This document shows positions 1-8,959 of a stretch of DNA of 64,000 bases, one piece after another. The position numbers and the translations under genes are program-made. Source of the stretch: Thermoplasmatales archaeon I-plasma (GTDB taxonomy: Archaea; Thermoplasmatota; Thermoplasmata; Thermoplasmatales; GCA-001856825); contig ATMD01000001.1 in the NCBI GenBank assembly GCA_001856825.1, positions 302,581 to 366,580 on the forward strand, written 5' to 3'. A model generated the notes under the pieces. That model was not told the DNA's origin and ran no database searches. It saw only the letters and a list, made by a program, of their open reading frames with translations. Position 1 is the stretch's first letter. Each line of letters begins with the position of its first letter.

Positions 1-2
1 CA

Positions 3-581
3 AACGTTTCAGACGCCATGCACAGGGGGGGTGCAATACACGGCATAGTGCCCAGGATTCCACCTGGAACCAGAATAGTGGGGAGGGCCCTGACAGTGAA
101 GACGGTGAACGGTGACTGGGCCAAGCCCGTTGAGGCAATAGACCACGCAAAGGAGGGTGACATACTGGTAATAGATGCAGACGGAGGGGAGGATGCAGTC
201 TGGGGGGAACTGGCATCGTGGAGCTGCGTGACGAAGAAAGTTAAGGGTGTTGTGATCTGGGGTGCGATAAGGGACCTGGACTCGATCATGAAGATCCCCT
301 TCCCGGCATTCTCCAGGTACGTCTCTTCAAACGCTGGAGACCCGAAGGGTTTCGGCGAGATAGGGAGCGAGATTGAGATAAACGGAAGGAAGATAAGAAC
401 TGGAGATTACATAATAGCGGATTATTCAGGTGTTGTCGTCATACCTGAAGAGGAAGCGCTTGAGGTTGCAAATAGGGCCGTTGACGTTGCTGAAAGGGAG
501 AACAGGGTGAGGGAGGAGATAAGGAGGGGAAGTACACTGTCGTCTGTCCAGAAGCTTGAGAAATGGGAGAAAGTTGGGTAG
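3..581 (+). CDS. RraA-family protein (5'-truncated by window edge)
   Basis: RraA-like fold protein. The family includes regulators of RNase E, 4-hydroxy-4-methyl-2-oxoglutarate aldolases and oxaloacetate decarboxylases; archaeal members have no settled role. The frame is open to the window edge, and the residues before the first ATG at 18 (NVSDAM) match the conserved RraA N-terminal motif, so the true start lies outside the window. Visible motifs are VPRIPPGTRIVGRA, the VIDADGG...AVWGELA block and the GAIRDLDSI block, with the Arg-Asp pair that binds substrate and metal in the aldolases. The 3' end overlaps the convergent membrane-protein gene by 143 bp. Family call is firm, reaction is not. 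Confidence 0.85.
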   Translation, partial: NVSDAMHRGGAIHGIVPRIPPGTRIVGRALTVKTVNGDWAKPVEAIDHAKEGDILVIDADGGEDAVWGELASWSCVTKKVKGVVIWGAIRDLDSIMKIPFPAFSRYVSSNAGDPKGFGEIGSEIEINGRKIRTGDYIIADYSGVVVIPEEEALEVANRAVDVAERENRVREEIRRGSTLSSVQKLEKWEKVG

Positions 582-2550
582 CCGGAGGACTGGAAGTCCT
601 GTTGTTGTACAGCCCCTCATAGTAAGAAAGGTTGTACCCCTTCTCACCCAGGTACGTCCAGTTGACCTCGAAGAGGTAGGTGGTGCTGTTGGTCGTGATG
701 GACGAATTCTCGAATGCAAGGATGAAAGGTTCCTTGAAGAATTTCGTGAATGATGAACCGTTCACAAATATGGGTGGCTCGTTGGGGTTGAGAGTGCTGT
801 TGTACCCCCATACCCCGTAGCGAAGCATGTAGCTGTTGAGGAACACGTATCCTATAGGTGCGTAGGAACCGTTATCCCCTGTTATCTCATTGATTGCAGA
901 ATGCCAGCTTGTTGAATTCCATAGGACGGAAACGTTGTTGAACGGAGAGCTGAAACCGTAAGAGTAAAGGAGTATGCCTATCTGGTGGTCGGTCGCAACA
1001 GAAAGGCTCCTGTTGCCCTCAGCAACAAGGTACTGGATTGTTGCATTGTCCTCCAGTGTAATTGCTTCTGAATGCGAAGGGACGAAGTCAGAGACCATCG
1101 GGTAGCTTGCAACGCCCATCAGCAGTACCAAGGATACTGCGGCTATGACAACGACGTTTTCCACCGGCCTGCGTGCGGAATATGTGACGTGCCTTACAGC
1201 ATCCACCGTTCTTACCCTCGGTACGGAAATTATGTTCACGCCAGCTGCGCTGTTGATGGCAATGGCTGAAGTGACCTGCTGCCCTCCAGAGAACACCTGC
1301 TTCACCCTTGAACCTCTCTCACTCTTCTGCACCCTGAAGTGATGATACCATCTTATCAGCACATATCCAGCGATGATGCAGAACGGTTCGGAAAGATACT
1401 CGATGTTCCTTGCAGGTAGCAGGACGGTGTTCTTTGAAGCGAAGCTGTACAGAAGGGAGAGCATGATTGCCATGGACCATCCCAGGACCTCGTAGACGTT
1501 GTTTTCCACAAGGAAATACTTGATACCAATGACTGAGACGGAAATGAACACCAGGAAGGGGAGGGATATAATGAGGGCGGAGTATGAGATATAAGCCGGT
1601 ATTATTCCCGTCCCTTTCAGTGCAGCAAAAATCACAACTAGTGCGAATGCAGCAACGAATACCAGACCGACATCCCTCTTCGGCGCAACTTCGAGCTTCA
1701 TTCTCTCTATTGCCCTTACAGCATACCCCTTCACCCTTTCAGAATCCACCTTCGTCAGGAGGATGAACATGCCTATGACCAGCGCATAGAATATGGCTAC
1801 GACTGCCCCATAGCCTAGGCCGTGGATGGCCTTGGAAAAGAACGATACCATATCCGGTACCCTCAGGAGAAGGTATGCGATCATCAGGGTCCCGGAAAGC
1901 TCGATTATCATCATGTCTGAAAACAGCTTTTTCTTCCACTTGGTGCTGAAAAGGTTGACAGTGAATACCATTCCAATGATTGATATCAAGAAGAAGTACG
2001 TGGAGAGCTGGTGCGAAAGCACCAGCAACACTATGGAAACTGCCATGGGCAGGGCATACACCCTCTTCCTATGGTATGCGAGGAAGAAGTAAACGGAAAG
2101 GAGGAGGAAGAAGTGGCCCGTTGTCAGATAGTTCGGCTGTGATGTCTGGTAGAGCTGTATCGGGCTGACAACGAGGAGGAAACCAACCAGTGCTGATGTC
2201 ATCCTGTCAAAACCCACTTCCCTGGATATTGCATATACAATGAATGGAGTGAGGCCGCCGAGTATGGGTATCGAGTAGTCAAGGGAAATGTTCACTGGCA
2301 ATCTGGTGGCATAATGGACGAGATCAACGATTATGTATGTCATTGGAAAGTACTGGTATCCGTCCGTTCCCCAGGGTGAGCTGGGCGGATAGGCAAGGGC
2401 ATTCCCGCTCAGGAAAGCCTCGCTGAGGTAATAGTAGATGCCGTAATCGTTCCCCCAGGCGTAGTAGAGGATGTTGGGAAGAAGCCGAATGGCTACTCCT
2501 GCTACTATTATGGCAGAAATAATTGCTATGTCCCTCCGTTCCATCCTCAT
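439..2550 (-). CDS. GT-C-type polytopic membrane glycosyltransferase-like protein
   Basis: 703-residue protein with about a dozen hydrophobic segments in the first 490 residues and a soluble C-terminal part rich in N-x-S/T sequons. An acidic motif (WGNDYG) follows the first membrane segment, as in GT-C enzymes such as STT3/AglB and PMT proteins, and LLPARNIEYLSEP resembles the region before the last STT3 helices. It probably transfers sugar from a lipid-phosphate donor at the outer face of the membrane, but I see no WWDYG-type sequon-binding motif, so it is not a clear oligosaccharyltransferase. The last ~47 residues (Pro/Ser/Gln-rich) are encoded antisense to the RraA gene and look unlike a natural domain. 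Its start faces nadK across a 151-bp divergent promoter region. Confidence 0.7.
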   Translation of the reverse strand: MRMERRDIAIISAIIVAGVAIRLLPNILYYAWGNDYGIYYYLSEAFLSGNALAYPPSSPWGTDGYQYFPMTYIIVDLVHYATRLPVNISLDYSIPILGGLTPFIVYAISREVGFDRMTSALVGFLLVVSPIQLYQTSQPNYLTTGHFFLLLSVYFFLAYHRKRVYALPMAVSIVLLVLSHQLSTYFFLISIIGMVFTVNLFSTKWKKKLFSDMMIIELSGTLMIAYLLLRVPDMVSFFSKAIHGLGYGAVVAIFYALVIGMFILLTKVDSERVKGYAVRAIERMKLEVAPKRDVGLVFVAAFALVVIFAALKGTGIIPAYISYSALIISLPFLVFISVSVIGIKYFLVENNVYEVLGWSMAIMLSLLYSFASKNTVLLPARNIEYLSEPFCIIAGYVLIRWYHHFRVQKSERGSRVKQVFSGGQQVTSAIAINSAAGVNIISVPRVRTVDAVRHVTYSARRPVENVVVIAAVSLVLLMGVASYPMVSDFVPSHSEAITLEDNATIQYLVAEGNRSLSVATDHQIGILLYSYGFSSPFNNVSVLWNSTSWHSAINEITGDNGSYAPIGYVFLNSYMLRYGVWGYNSTLNPNEPPIFVNGSSFTKFFKEPFILAFENSSITTNSTTYLFEVNWTYLGEKGYNLSYYEGLYNNRTSSPPATQLSPISQASGQTTVYFPSLSPPSPCSPFQQRQRPYLQPQALPLQV

Positions 2551-2615
2551 CTGATACTTTAAATACTACGGAAATTTCTATTTTATCCTTTCTACGTTCT
2601 GCCGTCCTCTTCTGT

Positions 2616-2628
2616 ATTTTTAAATATC
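2616..2628 (+). promoter_or_regulatory. TATA box for nadK operon
   Basis: A T-rich run leading into TTTAAATATC fits an archaeal TATA element. It lies about 75 bp before the nadK start, so the transcript would carry a leader with the SD site below. Position is inferred from sequence only. Confidence 0.45.
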
Positions 2629-2686
2629 TGTTGTTGATTCCATCCCAACGATGTATATCTTCTTTGCAAGTGCTTTTCTGCTCAAT

Positions 2687-2693
2687 GGAGGGG
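2687..2693 (+). promoter_or_regulatory. Shine-Dalgarno site of nadK
   Basis: GGAGGGG sits 8 nt before the ATG at 2702. It supports that start over the out-of-frame ATG at 2695. Confidence 0.6.
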
Positions 2694-2701
2694 CATGAGG
2701 C

Positions 2702-3508
2702 ATGAAGATCGGGTTTGTCTCAAAGCCGGAGTGCCCCAGGTGCCATGAACTCATAAAATTCCTGGCAACGTACCTGAAGGACAACGGTCATGACTTTGTC
2801 ATTGAATCCGGGACTGCCAAGGAAATGAAGATGGAGGGGGAGAGGATAGACAGGATTAGCGCCGATGCGATTGTAACTGTCGGCGGTGACGGGACGGCCC
2901 TATGGACCCTCCAGAAGACAAGACTGCCTGTTCTCCCGGTGAACGTCAGCAGCCTTGCATTCCTGTCTGAGGTTGACTCATCAGGTGCCCTAGGGTGCAT
3001 CAACAGGTTCCTGAAGGGTGATTACAGGCTTGAGAAGAGGGCAAGGATAAAGACGACTGTCAATTCAACGAGGCTTCCTGACTCCCTCAACGAGGCGGTC
3101 CTGAAATCTACTATAATGTCAAAGATAAGGTGGTTCGGGGTTTACCTTGACAACGATTTCATCCACAACGTGAGGGCTGATGGAATAATAATAGCCACTC
3201 CCACTGGTTCCACCTCTTATTCCCTGAGCGTAGGTGGACCCATACTTGACCCGAAGGTCAAGGCGTTCATCATATCCTACATGGCGCCATTCACTTTGAG
3301 CGCAAGGAGCATGGTGGTACCTTCCCAGTCCACTATAAGGGTGGTAACCCTGGACAAGGGGAAGAGCATTATGCTCACCCTCGACGGACAGGATGGAATT
3401 GAGGTCGGTTTCCACGATGAGATATCATTCACCGAAAGCGAATACCCTGCGAAGTTCATCAGGTTCAACTCTGATTTCTACAAGAACACCAGGGAGAAAA
3501 TGTCATGA
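2702..3508 (+). CDS. nadK: NAD kinase
   Basis: ATP (or polyphosphate)-dependent NAD kinase making NADP in the cytoplasm. The diagnostic GGDGT motif is at residues 61-65, followed by the NEAVLKS segment, the ADGIIIATPTGSTSYSLSVGGP glycine-rich block and a C-terminal LDGQ motif. At 268 residues it has the usual archaeal length and is complete. It begins a tight operon: its stop overlaps the start of the JAMM gene by 4 bp (ATGA), and that gene overlaps comB in the same way, so the three are probably translationally coupled. Confidence 0.95.
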   Translation: MKIGFVSKPECPRCHELIKFLATYLKDNGHDFVIESGTAKEMKMEGERIDRISADAIVTVGGDGTALWTLQKTRLPVLPVNVSSLAFLSEVDSSGALGCINRFLKGDYRLEKRARIKTTVNSTRLPDSLNEAVLKSTIMSKIRWFGVYLDNDFIHNVRADGIIIATPTGSTSYSLSVGGPILDPKVKAFIISYMAPFTLSARSMVVPSQSTIRVVTLDKGKSIMLTLDGQDGIEVGFHDEISFTESEYPAKFIRFNSDFYKNTREKMS

Positions 3509-3867
3509 AGATAAGGAAAGGGGTCATCGACCTCGTGATGGAGAGCAGCAAGGACTCCCTGCCAAACGAGTTCGCTGCACTCCTCAAGGCGAAGAAGGAT
3601 ATCATATATGAGATCGCCCTCCTCCCGGGCACCATATCGGGTGACAGGAGTGCCATAATGCAGCTGTGGGCCAGGCCAATGGACCTGGGCTACGTCGGGA
3701 CGATCCACTCACACCCTTCGGGCGTCATTCGTCCCAGCGACGAGGACAGGAACCTATATTCCAAATTCGGGAACATTCATATCATAGTTGGCTATCCCTT
3801 CAACTCATACTCCTGGAGAGCTTTCAACAATGAGGGTATTGAGATAAAATTGGAAATGATACCATGA
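3505..3867 (+). CDS. Stand-alone JAMM/MPN metalloprotease-like protein
   Basis: 120-residue single-domain protein with the full JAMM zinc motif: a candidate catalytic Glu22, then H68-S-H70, seven residues, S78, two residues, D81. This spacing is exact for active JAB1/MPN/Mov34 deubiquitinase-like metalloproteases. In archaea such proteins cleave SAMP (ubiquitin-like) conjugates or release ubiquitin-like sulfur carriers; which applies here cannot be read from the sequence. It overlaps nadK upstream and comB downstream by 4 bp each, an unexplained but evidently fixed arrangement. Confidence 0.88.
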   Translation: MKIRKGVIDLVMESSKDSLPNEFAALLKAKKDIIYEIALLPGTISGDRSAIMQLWARPMDLGYVGTIHSHPSGVIRPSDEDRNLYSKFGNIHIIVGYPFNSYSWRAFNNEGIEIKLEMIP

Positions 3868-4496
3868 TAAGGATCACGGATGGGAGGTACATAAGGCACG
3901 TTTACGGAATACCTGTTGTGGCCGACATATTCAGGGCAACGACAAACATAGTCACGATGCTGATGAAGGGTGCGAAGGAGGTTGTGCCTGTTGACAACGT
4001 AAACGCTGCATATATCCTCCAGAAGCAGGGGTACATCCTGTTCGGAGAGAACAACCTGCAGCCCATTGAGGGGTTTGAGCATGGCAACTCTCCGACAGAG
4101 ACCTACGGCCTCAATTTAGAGGGAGCAAAGATAGCATTGAAGACTACGAACGGGACGCAAGCAATTGTGAGCGCTGGAGAGGGGACCCTAATAGGCTCGT
4201 TCCTGAACATCACCTCCCTCGCTAGGCACCTAAGGAACAAGGAGGTCCACATATTCCCTGCTAATCTGAGGAACGGCGTGTCAACTGAGGACAACGAGTT
4301 TGCATACGCCCTCACAAAGAAGATTCTTGAACCGGGGTCTAACATCGACGTGAACCTTCAGAGGGCGAGGAACGGGAAGGGTGCAGTTTTGCTTAAGCAG
4401 CTTCATTTCGAGAGGGACATAGAATTCTGCCTGCAGCTGGATGTAACTGAAATCATACCGGTATACAAGGAAGGAAGAATTGTAAAGATGGAATGA
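3864..4496 (+). CDS. comB: 2-phosphosulfolactate phosphatase-like protein (ComB family)
   Basis: Member of the ComB family (Mg-dependent 2-phosphosulfolactate phosphatase of coenzyme M biosynthesis in methanogens). Recognised from the DIFRATTNIVTML segment (family DVLRATTT), FEHGNSPTE, KTTNGTQAI (family TTNGT) and STEDNEFAYAL. Length 210 is close to the family norm. No other coenzyme M gene and no methanogenesis gene is in the window, so the physiological substrate may be another phosphosulfonate or phosphate ester. Third gene of the nadK operon (4-bp overlap). Its stop abuts the stop of the convergent MFS gene with no intergenic base. Confidence 0.82.
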   Translation: MIRITDGRYIRHVYGIPVVADIFRATTNIVTMLMKGAKEVVPVDNVNAAYILQKQGYILFGENNLQPIEGFEHGNSPTETYGLNLEGAKIALKTTNGTQAIVSAGEGTLIGSFLNITSLARHLRNKEVHIFPANLRNGVSTEDNEFAYALTKKILEPGSNIDVNLQRARNGKGAVLLKQLHFERDIEFCLQLDVTEIIPVYKEGRIVKME

Positions 4497-5741
4497 TCAA
4501 TTCGTCCTTTCGCGCAGGAAGATTGTCAAGCCTGCTATCACAACGATTGAAGCTATAATGTAGTCAATGTAGAACCCGAACCTTATGACTATCAACCCTG
4601 TGAGTGCCGATCCCAGTACAGCACCGAAGCTCTGAACAGCGTTATAGGTCCCGCTCACCCTCCCCCTCTCCTCGGGCTTGGAAAGGTTTGAAACGAGCGT
4701 TCCGGTACCAACGGAAATGAAGGCCCATAGCGCACCCAGGAGGGAATAGATGAGCAGAAGGCCGACAAAGAGCAATGGTCTGGAGGCAACTAGTGCAACA
4801 AGGGCAATTGTGGAAGGGAATATTATGATCCTAGCTATAACGGCCATCGTTGCAACCTTCCTGTTTCCGTATTTCTGGGTTGTCTGCCCGGAGAAGCCGA
4901 ACGTGATTGCTCCGAAGAGGTAGTTTCCGAGGTATATTATGAAATAGACGGAGGAGGAAACTCCAAGATTGTGCGTGAGCATGATAGGGAATTCCACGAA
5001 AAATAGCTGGAAACCTGTCATCATTACCAGGAATCCCAGTATGATGAATTTCAGGTCCCTGTCAAGTTCCCTGAAGTGGAAGTTGAAATGTATCAGCTGG
5101 GAAGGCAGATACCTGACCCTTTCGAAGACCCTGAACGTCCTGAGGGGCACCTCATCCCTGTTTATCCTCTTCTTGCTTTCAGGGACGTAAAGGTATCCAA
5201 GCAGCACGGAAATAAGGTAGAACGCAGCTGAGATGACATAGAGGTATCTCAGCATCGATACCTTCGGGAATGCTCCAGTGAAAAGAACTGAAAATACAAC
5301 ACCTGCAATGTTGCCGTAGCTGTTGTACTGGGAAAATTTTGATATCTTCACCGACCAGTCCTTCCTCTCCGCAAGCTCCATTATGAGGATTGAGGAGACG
5401 GGTGTGGCTGCACTGCCAAAAAATCCTGACAGGAATGAGATTATCACGAAATACTCTATGTTGAACGAGATGGAGAACAGAAGGGATGTGATGGCTAAAG
5501 ATATGAAGCCTATGTAGACAAACATCTTCCTCTTGCCGAGCCTATCGGACAGGTTGCCCCAAACAACCAGGCCAAGTATGGTTGCAAGTGAAGCTACTAT
5601 GACGTAGATGGAATATTCGAGCGCCCCTCCTGCAAGTAGCTCCGTGATGAACAGCGGAGCAAGCGGGCTGGTAATGCCCGCGGAGGTGTTCATTGGGAAG
5701 TATGACAGGAACCATCTGTCCCTTCCCTGAGGTTCGCTCAT
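4497..5741 (-). CDS. MFS transporter
   Basis: 414-residue major facilitator with about 12 hydrophobic segments. The MFS signature between helices 2 and 3 is clear (GNLSDRLGKRK). The charged central loop around residues 190-225 separates the two six-helix halves. Substrate unknown: drug/sugar-type MFS architecture without a recognisable specificity motif. Monocistronic by appearance; convergent with the comB operon. Confidence 0.88.
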   Translation of the reverse strand: MSEPQGRDRWFLSYFPMNTSAGITSPLAPLFITELLAGGALEYSIYVIVASLATILGLVVWGNLSDRLGKRKMFVYIGFISLAITSLLFSISFNIEYFVIISFLSGFFGSAATPVSSILIMELAERKDWSVKISKFSQYNSYGNIAGVVFSVLFTGAFPKVSMLRYLYVISAAFYLISVLLGYLYVPESKKRINRDEVPLRTFRVFERVRYLPSQLIHFNFHFRELDRDLKFIILGFLVMMTGFQLFFVEFPIMLTHNLGVSSSVYFIIYLGNYLFGAITFGFSGQTTQKYGNRKVATMAVIARIIIFPSTIALVALVASRPLLFVGLLLIYSLLGALWAFISVGTGTLVSNLSKPEERGRVSGTYNAVQSFGAVLGSALTGLIVIRFGFYIDYIIASIVVIAGLTIFLRERTN

Positions 5742-5835
5742 TCTGAGGTTATTTCCTGCAAATATTTCTACTAAACGATGCGTCAGTGGAAAGTGAAGTG
5801 GCGAAGGAGTTTATTTTAAATTTAAAAGGAATGTG

Positions 5836-6648
5836 CTAGCATTCTTCTTCCCAGTCGAAGTGTTCCGACGCATTCATCCCGTTCCTCAGGTAGAATCCTG
5901 TTACAATGTTTGCGCATGAAATTGCCTCCTTGATCTTCTTGCCCCTGTAAATCGCGGAATAGAAGCCTGCCCTGAATACGTCACCCGCACCTAGTGAGGA
6001 GGCCTTTGCAACATTCTCCGTGGGTATCAGCTCATTCCTGAATATCGCACCCCTGCCTCCCAGTGTAACTATTGTCTTCTCCGCATCCACCCGCGTGAAC
6101 GATGAGAGGTAGTTGAACTCAGGCTCGTTCAGTATCACAAGGTCTGCCATCCTCACAGCCTCTACAAGCTTCTCCTTATTCCACCTGTACTTTATCTCCT
6201 GCCCTGGGTCGAAAACCTTGATGCTTGTGCTCTTCCTCATCAGGTTGAGTATCCATTCCGGATTTGACGTGGCGAAATGGCAGTACTTGCTGTCAATTAT
6301 GAATTCGCTACCAGCCTTGCTCATCGGACCCTGGTACATGAACGCTATCTGGCTTTCCTTCGCGTCCGCGATGTAACATACAGGGCCTTCCTCGTCTGAA
6401 GTTTCGAGTGAGAGGGTGATGAGTTCATTCTTTAGGGGTGCGATGAGGTCCTGCGGGAAGTTCTTCGATATCCTGGATACGAGTGTGACAGGAGTACCAA
6501 GCAAGGCAGAGAATCTTGCAATGTTAGCCCCTGTTCCCCCCAGTCTCCTGTCTATTGCCCTTATCTCCTCGCTGCCGAACGAAGGCATCTGCTTTATGTC
6601 GAATATGACGTCAATGTTGATGTGGCCAACGACTGTTAGGAAAGACAT
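5836..6648 (-). CDS. PfkB-family carbohydrate/nucleoside kinase
   Basis: Ribokinase-fold kinase of 270 residues. The N-terminal GHINIDVIF and GGTGANIARFSALLG blocks are the first PfkB signature, and the C-terminal SSLGAGDVFRAGF block holds the anion hole and the catalytic Asp (GAGD). Known PfkB members phosphorylate sugars, nucleosides or pyridoxal; the substrate cannot be called. It lies 9 bp downstream of pdxS, so co-transcription is likely, which makes a pyridoxal or pentose-phosphate related substrate worth testing. Confidence 0.85.
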   Translation of the reverse strand: MSFLTVVGHINIDVIFDIKQMPSFGSEEIRAIDRRLGGTGANIARFSALLGTPVTLVSRISKNFPQDLIAPLKNELITLSLETSDEEGPVCYIADAKESQIAFMYQGPMSKAGSEFIIDSKYCHFATSNPEWILNLMRKSTSIKVFDPGQEIKYRWNKEKLVEAVRMADLVILNEPEFNYLSSFTRVDAEKTIVTLGGRGAIFRNELIPTENVAKASSLGAGDVFRAGFYSAIYRGKKIKEAISCANIVTGFYLRNGMNASEHFDWEEEC

Positions 6649-6657
6649 TAAGCGAAT

Positions 6658-7665
6658 TTACCATCCTCTGCCCTGAATCTTCTCGGATTCCTCCATCTTT
6701 TCCACGTCCCTCCCCTTCATGCCTGACAGTCCCTTGCTCATTTCCACCATTACTGAAGGGTCGTCCCATGCCGCTGTTGCCTGGACTATGGAAGAGGCCA
6801 TTCTTTCTGGATTTGGGCTCTTGAAAATACCGCTGCCTACGAATATGCCGTCAACGCCATGCTCCATCATGAGAACTGCATCAGCAGGTGTTGCTACCCC
6901 GCCTGCAGCAAAATTGACTACAGGAAGTCTCTTTGCCTTCTTGACCTCCTTCAGTACCTCGTGTATCCCTGCCTTTATCTCCCCGTAGGTGTAATTTCCG
7001 AAGATGACGTCCTTGTCAGATACCATCTCCCTCCCATAAAGGCCGCTCCTTACTTCCCTTATGAGATTCTCATAACTCTTTGAAATGTTTACTGCCATTT
7101 CCCAGAGTTCATTTTCGTCAGCAAGCACTACCTCCTGGATGCCCCGGTTGACCATCCTCACGTGTCTCACAGCCTCTATGATATCCCCTGTACCTGCCTC
7201 CCCCTTCGTCCTTATCATTGCTGCGCCCTCCCATATCCTCCTGACTGCCTCTCCAAGATTCCTAGCGCCGCATACGAACGGGATGGATATCTCCTTCTTG
7301 TTAACGTGGAAGAACGGGTCTGCAGGAGTGAGAACTTCAGATTCATCAATCATGTCTATGCCAAGCTGTTCGAGTGCCTTTGCCTCTGCAAGATGTCCTA
7401 TCCTGACCTTAGCCATCACAGGTATCGTGACTGCATCAACGATCTCCTTCACCTTCAATGGATCGGCCATCCTTGCAACTCCTCCCTCTGCCCTGATGTC
7501 TGCCGGGACCCTCTCGAGAGCCATAACAGAGATTGCCCCCGCTGCCTCTGCGATCTTTGCCTGATCTGCATTAGTGACGTCCATGATGACTCCCCCCTTA
7601 GTCATCTTGGCAAATCCCTTTTTCAATAGGTCTGTACCGTACTTAACCTTAATTTCAGTTGCCAT
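6658..7665 (-). CDS. pdxS: Pyridoxal 5'-phosphate synthase subunit PdxS
   Basis: Synthase subunit that makes PLP from ribose 5-phosphate, glyceraldehyde 3-phosphate and ammonia supplied by the glutaminase PdxT. Conserved blocks: [21 protein letters not shown], the imine-forming Lys in VMAKVRIGH, the second Lys in [11 protein letters not shown], and [13 protein letters not shown]. The open frame reaches 7746, but family alignment starts at the internal Met ([15 protein letters not shown]), so I use 7665 (335 residues). PdxT is not adjacent; a PfkB kinase follows instead. Divergent from purC across about 140 bp. Confidence 0.93.
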   Translation of the reverse strand: MATEIKVKYGTDLLKKGFAKMTKGGVIMDVTNADQAKIAEAAGAISVMALERVPADIRAEGGVARMADPLKVKEIVDAVTIPVMAKVRIGHLAEAKALEQLGIDMIDESEVLTPADPFFHVNKKEISIPFVCGARNLGEAVRRIWEGAAMIRTKGEAGTGDIIEAVRHVRMVNRGIQEVVLADENELWEMAVNISKSYENLIREVRSGLYGREMVSDKDVIFGNYTYGEIKAGIHEVLKEVKKAKRLPVVNFAAGGVATPADAVLMMEHGVDGIFVGSGIFKSPNPERMASSIVQATAAWDDPSVMVEMSKGLSGMKGRDVEKMEESEKIQGRGW

Positions 7666-7803
7666 AGTATAGGCATTACAACCATCAAAATATATATTTC
7701 CAAGGTAGGCGACTCTTCCTTTATCATCACTTCCAAATAATTCCATTGAAAATTTCAGACACCTATTAACGAAAAGTTAAAGATTCACCTGAGATAAAGA
7801 AGC

Positions 7804-8694
7804 ATGAAGCTTCTCAGAAAAGGCAAGGTGAAAGAGGTTTACGACCTGGGTGAGAATCTGCTTTTTGTATTCACAGATCAGATTTCAGTTTTCGACAAGA
7901 TCATCCCTTCCCTTATACCGGACAAGGGCGAGTCGCTGGCAAGGACTTCGAATTACTGGTTTGAGCAGGCCACCAGGCTCAATATACCCAATCACCTGCT
8001 TGAGTTCAGGAACAAGCGGGAGATGGTGGTTAAGAAGTTTGACATTTATGAGATGGGTGCTACAACGGACAAGAAGAACTATCTCGTCCCACTTGAATTC
8101 ATAGTCAGGTACTACGTTGCAGGTTCCCTCCTGGACAGGATTGAGAAGGGGAAGACAAGGTACCAGGACCTGGGTTTCCGGAATCCGCCGAAGCACGGCG
8201 ACAAGATTCCTGAGCCGCTCTTTGAGATGACAACTAAATTCGAGAAAACTGACAGGCTGCTCGACCTTTCTGAGGCAAAAAAGATTGGCGGACTTACGGA
8301 TGAAGACGTTGAAAACATAAAGGAAATGACACTGAAAATGGACAGGGAGATCAACAGCAAGGCTCTGGCCCGCGGGTTGATACACGCAGACGGGAAGAAG
8401 GAGTTCGCGCTGGATCATGAAAGGCAGCCAGTTCTTGTAGATACTTTTGGAACTGCAGATGAGGACAGATTCTGGGAGAAGGAAGAGTTTGAGAATAATG
8501 GCACGCTGGTGGAGAGGAGCAAAGAGTTTGTGAGGCAGTACTACAGGAAGACAGGGTATTATCAGAAACTAATGGATGCGAGAGGCAAGAAGGCTGAAGA
8601 GCCTGCAATACCACCCCTGCCTGATGACATCATAGCAGAAACATCCAAGCTGTACAGGGGCCTCTACGAGAGGATAACTGGCCAGAAATGGTAA
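7804..8694 (+). CDS. purC: Phosphoribosylaminoimidazole-succinocarboxamide synthase
   Basis: SAICAR synthetase, the purine pathway step that joins aspartate to CAIR with ATP. Typical features: KLLRKGKVKEVYDL at the N-terminus, TDQISVFDKIIPSLIPDKG, VPLEFIVRYYVAGS and the LIHADGKKEFALD segment near the catalytic core. 296 residues, complete. It appears monocistronic, with tRNA-Leu following about 130 bp later. Confidence 0.95.
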   Translation: MKLLRKGKVKEVYDLGENLLFVFTDQISVFDKIIPSLIPDKGESLARTSNYWFEQATRLNIPNHLLEFRNKREMVVKKFDIYEMGATTDKKNYLVPLEFIVRYYVAGSLLDRIEKGKTRYQDLGFRNPPKHGDKIPEPLFEMTTKFEKTDRLLDLSEAKKIGGLTDEDVENIKEMTLKMDREINSKALARGLIHADGKKEFALDHERQPVLVDTFGTADEDRFWEKEEFENNGTLVERSKEFVRQYYRKTGYYQKLMDARGKKAEEPAIPPLPDDIIAETSKLYRGLYERITGQKW

Positions 8695-8826
8695 ATGCCC
8701 AGTGATTTCCTTATTGAATTTCCATCCCCGAACTAACTCTCATTCAGGGGGGAAAGCACAAAATTAGTGGAAAAAGAGCCTTCCTTACCAAGAAAGGATA
8801 AATAAAATGAATACCTTTTGTCGTGG

Positions 8827-8911
8827 GCGGAGGTTGCCGAGCTAGGTCAAAGGTGCCAGATTGAGGGTCTGGCTCCGTAGGGATCCGAGGGTTCAAATCC
8901 CTCCCTCCGCA
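8827..8911 (+). tRNA. tRNA-Leu (GAG anticodon)
   Basis: 85-nt class II tRNA. The 7-bp acceptor GCGGAGG (8827-8833) pairs with CCTCCGC (8904-8910), discriminator A. The T arm GAGGG-TTCAAAT-CCCTC is perfect; the anticodon stem CCAGA/TCTGG encloses TTGAGGG, giving anticodon GAG at 8863-8865. The long variable arm fits leucine. CCA is not encoded, consistent with the cca gene in this window. No intron. Confidence 0.95.
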
Positions 8912-8959
8912 TGTGGAAATAGGCAGATGCGTAATTGCAACTTGACTTCATCCAAATAA

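Noticed and set aside
7085-7629. Long plus-strand ORFs opposite pdxS (159 and 155 codons)
   Set aside because: Antisense shadows of a strongly conserved gene.
6658-7746. PdxS start at 7746
   Set aside because: The first 27 residues do not match the family; the Met at 7665 does.
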